Shown here: positions 35,512 to 41,250 of the stretch, piece by piece
Layout: each line of letters starts with the position of its first letter
Position numbering within the stretch: position 1 is the first letter of the stretch
Assembly: GCA_019105045.1 (NCBI GenBank)
Contig: JAHRWT010000005.1
Span: forward strand, 1-41,250
Reading direction: 5' to 3'
Length of the DNA stretch: 41,250 bases
DNA from: Sterolibacterium sp.
GTDB lineage: Bacteria; Pseudomonadota; Gammaproteobacteria; Burkholderiales; Rhodocyclaceae
The notes under the pieces: generated by a model
Database searches by the model: none
The model's input: the letters and a program-made list of their open reading frames with translations, nothing else
Told to the model about the DNA's origin: nothing
Translations under genes and position numbers: made by a program

Positions 35512-35524
35512 TCTGAAGAAAGCA

Positions 35525-35553
35525 ATTATAGGGAAAGCGCTTGCGAAGATCAA
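35525..35553 (-). promoter_or_regulatory. Sigma-70 promoter of tRNA-fMet
   Basis: On the minus strand TTGATC, a 17-base spacer and a perfect TATAAT lie 13 bases before the tRNA 5' end. It is the strongest promoter seen in the window. Confidence 0.88.
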
Positions 35554-35589
35554 GCGTTTTATTGGTTTTTGTTGGTTTTGCTGCAAGTT

Positions 35590-38112
35590 TCAGGCGGTTT
35601 CGCGCAGGGCCACCATGGCGGGACTGCGCAGTTTGCTGACGGTTCCTGACCAGCCGGCGGCGGCGATGCCGAGGCTGCCGATCAGCAGACCAAGCAACGG
35701 CATGTTCAAGGTGGGCAGGTAGTCAAGTTGCAGTGCGAAATGAGCCACCGACCAGCTGATGGCGCTGGCACCCAGACCGGCGAGCAGACCTGCCACGCCA
35801 CCGAGCAGGGCGAATTCAACCAGCAGGGCGCTGCGCAGTTGGCGATGACGGGCACCCAGAGCACGCAGCAGGGCGAGTTCATAACGGCGCTGATCCTGGC
35901 TGGCCTGCAGGGCCGCATAGAGTACGACCAGGCCCGCCAGCAGGGCGAAACTGAAGACCAGCTCGATGGCGCGGGCGAGTTGATCCACTGTATTTTGCAA
36001 TTGGCGTGCCAGAGTGCTGACATCGATCACCGTCAGATTGGGGAAGGCATGTACCAGTTGGTTGATGAAGCCCCGTTGCTCGCTGGGCAGATGAAAGCTG
36101 GTGATGTCGCTGGCCGGGTAGTTTTCGAGTATGCCGGGCGGTGCGATGATGAAAAAATTGACGCGCATCGAATCCCAGTTGAGCTGCCGTAATGAAGTGA
36201 TGCGGCCGGTCAGTTGCTGGCCGGCGATGTCATAGCTGAGACGATCACCCAGCTTCAGTTCCAGTGTTCTGGCCAGCCCTTGCTCGACGGAAAATTCGGT
36301 TTCCTCGTTATCCGTATTTTTGTTGGATCGTGGCTGGCCTTCGCCATGCCAGCGCCCGGCCTTGATGCGGTTGCCAGTGGGCAGTTCGCTGGTCCAGGAA
36401 AGATTGAATTCGCGGTTGGCCAGATGCTGGGCACGTTCATCGGCATAGCGGTCGGCCATGACCGGCGTATCGTTGATGGCCGTCAGCCGGCCACGAATCA
36501 TCGGCTCCAGATGGGGTGCTGGCAGGCCGGCGGCAGTGAAGAAGTCACGCAGTTCCTGGCGCTGCTCGGGCTGGATGTTGATGACAAAGCGGTTCGGCGC
36601 ATCAGGTGGCATGCGGTTCTGCCAGCTGGCCAGCAGGTCATCACGCGCCACACCGAGCAGCAGCAGCGTGGTCAGCCCCAATGCCAGTGAGGCGGCCTGC
36701 AACACACTGGCCAGCGTATGGCGACGTAGACTGGCCAGGCCCAGGCGCAAGCTGGGATAGCGGCCAAGTACGTTGTGGTTGCGTGTCAGACCGGCCAGCA
36801 GCAAACGAGCGAGCAGGGCATACAGGCCAAAAGCCAGGGCAAAGCCAGCAATGACGATGGTGCCCAGCTGCAATTCACCGGCAATCCACAGCATCAGTCC
36901 CATCAGGGCCAGCAGTCCGGGAACATAGTTCAGCCAGCGTGGCAGGCGGCGCGCTGCATCATCCCATTCACGCCGCAGCACCCGCAGTGTTGCGACATTG
37001 CTCAGGCGCAGCAATGGCGGCACGGCAAAACCACCCACCAGCACCAGACCGACCAGCAAACCATGCAGCCAAGGGCGTGCCGAAGGGGGCGGCAGATAGG
37101 CACTGAACAGGCCGGCCAACAGGCTTTGCAAGCCCAGCTGCATGGCATAGCCGAGCAGACAGCCGGCCAGGGTGGCAAACAGGCCAAACAGCACGAATTC
37201 GCCGACATGGATCAGCAGTAATTGCGACTGACTGGCACCCAGGCAGCGCATCACGGCGCAGCCATCGAGGTGGCGGCGAATATAGCGATCCGTGGCAAAG
37301 CCGACGGCAATGGCGGCCAGCACCACGGCCAGCAGGGCTGCCAGACGCAGGAAACGCTCGGCGCGATCAAGCACGGTGCGCATTTCCGGGCGTGCGTTGG
37401 TCATGTCCTCAAGCCGTTCACCGCGTTCCAGACGCGGCTGCAGCCAATTGGAAAATGCCGCGACAGCCGCCGCCTCTCCAGAAAACTGCAAGCGGTAACT
37501 GATGCGGCTGGCCGGGCGCACCAGGCCGGTGGCGGCCAGGTCATCCAGATTCATCAGCAGGCGAGGAGCGAAGCCGAACATGCCCATGCCGCGATCGGGC
37601 TCTTGGGTGAGGATGGCGGAAACCGTCAGCTGACTGGCGCCCAGTCGTATCGAATCATTCGGCTGGACGGCGAGCGCTGTGCTCAGGCGCTCATCAAGCC
37701 AGACGGTACCGGGGGCGGGCGTTTGGCGTGTTGGCCGGCTGTTGTCGGCTGCTGCTGCATCCTGGCTGTCGGCAATGCGCAATTCCCCACGCAGGGGATA
37801 ACCCGCGCTGACCGCCTTGATATCCGCCAGCTGGGCCGTTTCGGTTGTGCGCGCCATGCTCGGAAAAATCAGCAGGTCAGCTTGTTGCAGGCCACGCTGC
37901 GCGGCTTCCTGGCGAATGTCATCGGCAATGGGATGATCCGCGCTCAATAACAGATCGCCGCCCAGCAGTTGACGTGCTTCCAGCGCCATGCCCTGCGCCA
38001 CGCGATCGGTGAGAAAGCCAACACTGGTCAGGCTGGCAATGGCGACCAGCAGCGCTGCGCCAAGCACCGTCAATTCACCGGCTCGCCAGTCACGGTGCAG
38101 CACGCGCCACAT
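35590..38112 (-). CDS. FtsX-like ABC transporter permease, YbbP family
   Basis: The ~840-residue protein has an N-terminal transmembrane helix (ELTVLGAALLVAIASLTSVG), a large extracytoplasmic domain, and a central group of membrane helices (for example AALLAVVLAAIAVGFATD and FVLFGLFATLAGCLLGYAM). A second large periplasmic domain follows, then a final FtsX block (VFSFALLAGLVVLYAALQA, ALLRALGARHRQLRSALL). This is the layout of E. coli YbbP (~804). ATG 38112 is the only nearby ATG. A TTG at 38139 would add the LNTLATLRL segment often seen at the start of the family and is plausible. The usual ATPase partner YbbA is not next to it. The substrate is unknown. Confidence 0.88.
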   Translation of the reverse strand: MWRVLHRDWRAGELTVLGAALLVAIASLTSVGFLTDRVAQGMALEARQLLGGDLLLSADHPIADDIRQEAAQRGLQQADLLIFPSMARTTETAQLADIKAVSAGYPLRGELRIADSQDAAAADNSRPTRQTPAPGTVWLDERLSTALAVQPNDSIRLGASQLTVSAILTQEPDRGMGMFGFAPRLLMNLDDLAATGLVRPASRISYRLQFSGEAAAVAAFSNWLQPRLERGERLEDMTNARPEMRTVLDRAERFLRLAALLAVVLAAIAVGFATDRYIRRHLDGCAVMRCLGASQSQLLLIHVGEFVLFGLFATLAGCLLGYAMQLGLQSLLAGLFSAYLPPPSARPWLHGLLVGLVLVGGFAVPPLLRLSNVATLRVLRREWDDAARRLPRWLNYVPGLLALMGLMLWIAGELQLGTIVIAGFALAFGLYALLARLLLAGLTRNHNVLGRYPSLRLGLASLRRHTLASVLQAASLALGLTTLLLLGVARDDLLASWQNRMPPDAPNRFVINIQPEQRQELRDFFTAAGLPAPHLEPMIRGRLTAINDTPVMADRYADERAQHLANREFNLSWTSELPTGNRIKAGRWHGEGQPRSNKNTDNEETEFSVEQGLARTLELKLGDRLSYDIAGQQLTGRITSLRQLNWDSMRVNFFIIAPPGILENYPASDITSFHLPSEQRGFINQLVHAFPNLTVIDVSTLARQLQNTVDQLARAIELVFSFALLAGLVVLYAALQASQDQRRYELALLRALGARHRQLRSALLVEFALLGGVAGLLAGLGASAISWSVAHFALQLDYLPTLNMPLLGLLIGSLGIAAAGWSGTVSKLRSPAMVALRETA

Positions 38113-38181
38113 CAGACGCAAGGTGGCAAGGGTATTCAAGAGAACAGGCAAAGGACAGGGCACATCGGGCGATTCTATCAA

Positions 38182-38216
38182 GCGTGGCGCGCGGTGCGTG
38201 GCGTGCGGCGTGCGGC
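38182..38216 (+). repeat. Five imperfect tandem heptamers
   Basis: GCGTGGC, GCGCGGT, GCGTGGC, GTGCGGC and GTGCGGC lie head to tail in the gap between the acyl-CoA dehydrogenase stop and the YbbP-like start. The two outer sub-types are exact pairs. No coding signal explains them. Confidence 0.55.
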
Positions 38217-38274
38217 GTATGTTGCGCCGCCGGCCAGGTGTCGGCAATCTTCCGGGGTTGAAGCAAGAGCTGCG

Positions 38275-39474
38275 CTACTTTAATTCCGCCGAGGATTTGC
38301 CGAGTAGCCGGCGGGCGATGATCAATTGCTGGATTTGCTGCGTACCTTCGAAAATATCGAGGATTTTCGAGTCGCGCGCCCATTTTTCCAGCAGATCGTC
38401 TTCGCCGTAGGCAGAGCACAGCTCGACGCATTTCAGGGTGATTTCGGTGGCGGTGCGACCGGCCTTGGCTTTGGCGATGGAAGCGTCCTTAGAGTTGGGC
38501 AGGCGGTTATCACCCATCCAGGCGGCTTTCAGCGTCAGCAGATAGGCGGCTTCCCACTCGGCTTCGAGCCGGTAGAGCGTGGCCGCGGCCTGGCTGTTGT
38601 TGAGCGCGGGCGTGGCGTAGTCAAGTTCACAATGTGGGGCGAGCAGCTCGCGGGCGCGGTCGAGGGCGGCGCGGGCCACGCCAACGGCCATGGCAGCGAC
38701 CAGTGGCCGGGTGTTGTCAAAAGTTTCCATGACGCCGGCAAAGCCTTTGTGCACATCGATTTCCGGCGAGCCAAGCAGGTTTTCCTTGGGTACGCGGCAA
38801 TCGACGAAGCTGATCGCCGCGGTGTCGGAAGATTTGATACCGAGCTTCTTTTCCAGGCGGGTGACCGTCATGCCCGGCGTGCCTTTTTCGACGACGAAGG
38901 ATTTGATCGCCGCCCGGCCCAGTGATTTGTCCAGCGTGGCCCAGACCACCACGCAATCGCAACGATCACCGGCGGTGACAAAAATCTTTTCGCCATTGAG
39001 CAGATAATGGTCGCCGTCCTTTTTTGCCGTGGTGCGGATGGCTGCAGAATCCGAACCGCAGGTCGGCTCGGTAATGGCCATGGCGGCCCAGCGCCCGGCC
39101 AAGCGCTGTTTCTGTTCCGGCGTGGCCACGGCGGCGATGGCGGCATTGCCCAGTCCCTGGCGCGGCATGGAAAGCAGCAGACCAACGTCGCCCCGGCACA
39201 ATTCCATGATGCTCCAGGCGGTGGACAGATTGCCGCCATTCTTCACGCCACCGGCGTCCTGCGTACCGCTCTTGCTGGCGCTGTTGGCCCCGGCCGCACT
39301 GCCGGGATTGCCATCATTCAGGCCATCCACGGCAGCGGCCACCATGTCGAGTTCGACCGGGTAGGCGTGCTCGGCTTGATCATATTTGCGCGAAATATTG
39401 CGAAAAACGTGATCAGCCATCTGTGCGGCTTGCTCTTTGAGTCCCCGGATTTTTTTCGGTACTTCCAGATACAT
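38275..39474 (-). CDS. Acyl-CoA dehydrogenase, catalytic-type subunit
   Basis: The 399-residue FAD enzyme of the acyl-CoA dehydrogenase family starts MYLEVPKKIRGLKEQA. It has the flavin signature AMAITEPTCGSDSAAIRT, a KSSDTAAISF segment and the C-terminal KILDIFEGTQQIQQLI. The Glu of IFEGT (residue 376) stands where the catalytic base of medium-chain enzymes is found. A Gly/Ser/Ala-rich insert (about residues 55-83) interrupts the N-terminal helical domain. An AGAGGAA Shine-Dalgarno lies before the ATG; the open frame beyond it is a shadow. It follows another dehydrogenase gene by 67 bases, so the two probably form one transcript and perhaps one enzyme. The substrate is unknown. Confidence 0.9.
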   Translation of the reverse strand: MYLEVPKKIRGLKEQAAQMADHVFRNISRKYDQAEHAYPVELDMVAAAVDGLNDGNPGSAAGANSASKSGTQDAGGVKNGGNLSTAWSIMELCRGDVGLLLSMPRQGLGNAAIAAVATPEQKQRLAGRWAAMAITEPTCGSDSAAIRTTAKKDGDHYLLNGEKIFVTAGDRCDCVVVWATLDKSLGRAAIKSFVVEKGTPGMTVTRLEKKLGIKSSDTAAISFVDCRVPKENLLGSPEIDVHKGFAGVMETFDNTRPLVAAMAVGVARAALDRARELLAPHCELDYATPALNNSQAAATLYRLEAEWEAAYLLTLKAAWMGDNRLPNSKDASIAKAKAGRTATEITLKCVELCSAYGEDDLLEKWARDSKILDIFEGTQQIQQLIIARRLLGKSSAELK

Positions 39475-39541
39475 GGCGCGTTCCTCTGGTTTTTCGTTGC
39501 GGGTGATGGGTAGGGTCTGCAATGACTGGCGCAGCGTTTGC

Positions 39542-40864
39542 TTACAGATGCAGCCCGCCGTGCAGCACGGCCACGGCGCGCAGATCGCGATACCAGCGTT
39601 CGACAGGATGTTCCTTGGTGAAACCGTGACCGCCCAGCAGTTGCACGCCGTTGCTGCCGATTTCCATGGCTTTTTCCTGGGCCAGCGTACGTGCCAGGAA
39701 AGCTTCACGGTGCCAGGGCAGGCCCAGATCAGCACGATTGGCCGCACGGTAGGTCAGCATCCGCATACTTTCCAGTTCGATGGCGATGTTGGCCACCATG
39801 AAAGCCACCGCTTGCCGATGCGAGATCGGCTCGCCGAAAGCCTCGCGTTCGTTGCAATAGGGAATCACGTAATCCAGCACCGCTTCAGCACAACCGATGG
39901 CCAGCGCACACCAGCCCAGCGTGCCGCAGTCAATGAATTCGCTGAACTGCGTGTCGTTGAAATTCTCGCCACCCAGCAAGGCGGAGGCGGGCAGGGCGAC
40001 CTCGGCGAATTGCAAATCCCCCAGCTCGGCCGCATGCAGGCCCATGTTGCCGGTGTTGCGTACGCTGATGCCGGGTGTGCCGGCTTCGACGATGAAAATG
40101 CGTGGGCCGTTGGGCGTCTGGGCGCTGACCAGCCAGAGATCAGCGCGCGCGGCCAGCGGGACTTGCGTCTTGATACCGGTAAGCAGCCAGCCTGTATCGG
40201 TAGGCGTGGCCGTGAGCGCAGGTTGCAGTGGATTGAACAAGGGCCGCGCTTCATTCATGGCGATGCTGGCCAGCACCGGCTCATCCGCGGCAAAAGGCGG
40301 CAGATAGGTGGCCTGCTGCTCGGCGCTGCCCCAATGGGCAAGCGCATTGGCGACCGACAGCGGTGCCAGCAGAGCCAGCGCCTGGCCCATGTCGCCCTTG
40401 CCCAGTGCTTCAGCGACTAGAACGTTGGTCAGCAAGCAGCGTTCGGCCGCATCACCGCCCTGGGCTTCGGGCACGGCAAACAGCATCAGGCCGAGTTCTT
40501 GCGCGCGGCTGTGCAGATCCGTCGGGCAGGCGCTGCTTTCATCCGCAGCCGCCGCCTGCGGGCGCAATACTTCAGCGGCAAATTGCGCCACGCTGTCTTG
40601 CATCATCTGCTGTTCTTCCGTGATGTTGCAGTCAAACAGCTCGGTCGTGTGACCGGGTCGGGCCAGCCGACTGGCCGCCCCCTGCGCTTTGGTCGGCTTG
40701 AACAGCTTGCGGGCCTGGTTGATGGCTTGAAAGCCGGTGCGAGTGCTCAGATACACCGCTTTTTCGGCCGTCTTGTTCAGTTTGTGCCGGCGCATGAAAG
40801 CAGAATCGGCCAGGCGGCTCAACAGACCGAGCGCGGCACCGACAGCATTGGGTTGATTGGCCAT
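39542..40864 (-). CDS. Acyl-CoA dehydrogenase homologue apparently lacking the catalytic glutamate
   Basis: The 440-residue protein has an extra ~80-residue basic N-terminal region (MANQPNAVGAALGLLSRLAD to about RPGHTTELFDC). The dehydrogenase fold follows: LFDCNITEEQQMMQDSVAQF, REAFGEPISHRQAVAFMV and GVQLLGGHGFTKEHPVERW. It stops right after WYRDLRAVAVLHGG. Active enzymes have the pattern RDxKIxxIYEGT there, so the Glu is replaced by His and the last helix is missing. The start is certain: GGAGG lies five bases before the ATG. The pairing with an intact enzyme downstream suggests a heteromeric dehydrogenase in which this subunit is structural. The base could lie elsewhere, as in long-chain or isovaleryl enzymes. 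Confidence 0.85.
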   Translation of the reverse strand: MANQPNAVGAALGLLSRLADSAFMRRHKLNKTAEKAVYLSTRTGFQAINQARKLFKPTKAQGAASRLARPGHTTELFDCNITEEQQMMQDSVAQFAAEVLRPQAAAADESSACPTDLHSRAQELGLMLFAVPEAQGGDAAERCLLTNVLVAEALGKGDMGQALALLAPLSVANALAHWGSAEQQATYLPPFAADEPVLASIAMNEARPLFNPLQPALTATPTDTGWLLTGIKTQVPLAARADLWLVSAQTPNGPRIFIVEAGTPGISVRNTGNMGLHAAELGDLQFAEVALPASALLGGENFNDTQFSEFIDCGTLGWCALAIGCAEAVLDYVIPYCNEREAFGEPISHRQAVAFMVANIAIELESMRMLTYRAANRADLGLPWHREAFLARTLAQEKAMEIGSNGVQLLGGHGFTKEHPVERWYRDLRAVAVLHGGLHL

Positions 40865-41056
40865 GCAGCCTCCGAAGTCAAACGGTTGTTTGAAGTTTTT
40901 GAGTATGCGGAAGTTTTTGTGACGAGGCAAGAGGAAGCCTTGTCCAACGATGTATGAGCCTGAACGCAAAACGGCTGAGCGCCTCCCAGATTACCGGGCT
41001 TCTTTGCTCGGCCTATCTCCTCGGGGGTAAATGCGATTGCCCTGATTACAGATCAA

Positions 41057-41084
41057 TTGTGATTGTTTGATTATTTGCGATAAT
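41057..41084 (+). promoter_or_regulatory. Probable promoter of the transposase gene
   Basis: TTGTGA, a 16-base spacer and GATAAT preceded by TGC lie 30 bases upstream of the transposase ATG. The spacing is one base short of ideal. Confidence 0.5.
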
Positions 41085-41114
41085 GCCGCATTGCCACTCT
41101 TCACCCATTTGAAC

Positions 41115-41250
41115 ATGCCCCGATTTGAAGTCCGCCAATCCGCGAAGCTGAATCTGACCTCCTACTCTGGCCTGGCGTTGATCGGGCAGTGCTGCGAAGC
41201 GGCGCAAGTGGATGTGGTCATCGATCCGCGCCTGCCGGTGTCGCAAGGCA
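41115..41250 (+). mobile_element. Transposase, N-terminal fragment (probably IS1380-like; cut by window end)
   Basis: The frame starting at 41115 stays open to the window edge (45 codons). It begins MPRFEVRQSAKLNLTSYSGLA and continues LIGQCCEA…VVIDPRLPVSQG. The LTSxSGLALIGQ segment near the start resembles the N-terminus of a DDE transposase group that I associate with IS1380. The upstream stretch (40980-41040) may contain the element's left end, for example around CTCCCAGATTACCGGGC. The terminal repeat cannot be confirmed without the right end. Confidence 0.55.

Noticed and set aside
39437-40420. Plus-strand open frame of 327 codons
   Set aside because: It is antisense to the acyl-CoA dehydrogenase with the GGAGG-led start and carries no motif.
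41046-41246. Minus-strand open frame of 66 codons at the right edge
   Set aside because: The opposite strand encodes the transposase start with a promoter-like sequence. The minus-strand product has no family features.

Overview
The window looks like chromosomal DNA of a betaproteobacterium, most likely from the Rhodocyclales or a neighbour such as the Sterolibacteriaceae. Three things suggest this: the gene order ndk-rlmN-pilW-rodZ-ispG-hisS-yfgM-bamB-der-hfq-hflX-hflK-hflC-hisZ-purA, a betaproteobacterial-type 5S rRNA tail at the left edge, and an Azoarcus-type (bzd) benzoyl-CoA degradation block. The taxonomic placement is inference; no database was searched.

Bases 1-18.3 kb are a conserved, plus-strand housekeeping region. 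The 3' end of an rRNA operon (5S plus terminator) is followed by accA-tilS, ndk, rlmN and a chain of overlapping genes. These cover the type IV pilus protein PilW, RodZ, isoprenoid synthesis (IspG), HisRS, the YfgM/BamB envelope pair, the GTPase Der, Hfq, HflX, the HflKC complex, a DUF2065 peptide, HisZ and PurA. Many starts overlap the preceding stop.

Bases 18.4-25.5 kb are mixed. On the minus strand lie a ThDP-dependent enzyme of unknown substrate, translationally coupled to an FAD-dependent dehydrogenase of unknown substrate, and a tRNA-Arg(ACG) with a clear promoter and terminator. On the plus strand lie a CmpX-like membrane protein and rmuC.

Bases 25.5-33.3 kb hold the most distinctive block, an anaerobic benzoyl-CoA pathway operon. 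It encodes an ATPase subunit of benzoyl-CoA reductase (BzdQ), a 2[4Fe-4S] ferredoxin, a small Cys-containing protein, a large Fe-S/FAD/NAD(P) oxidoreductase (BzdV-like), dienoyl-CoA hydratase (Dch), hydroxyacyl-CoA dehydrogenase (Had), ring hydrolase (Oah) and an ArsC-like protein. Together these would supply low-potential electrons to the reductase and carry the dienoyl-CoA product to ring opening. The other three reductase subunits (BzdN, O, P) are absent: rmuC ends 20 bp before bzdQ. The BzdV-like protein carries a C-terminal domain that resembles a degenerate GIY-YIG fold.

Bases 33.3-41.25 kb are mostly minus strand. They hold a four-gene set (RluF-like pseudouridine synthase, flavodoxin, DUF3820, Hsp15), an IS3-type OrfA remnant, initiator tRNA-fMet with promoter and terminator, a YbbP-type FtsX permease with no visible ATPase partner, and two adjacent acyl-CoA dehydrogenases. 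One dehydrogenase keeps the catalytic Glu and the other appears to have lost it. The right edge enters a transposase gene, probably IS1380-like. Insertion-sequence traces, short tandem repeats between genes and catabolic cargo mark roughly 18-41 kb as the more changeable part of the window.
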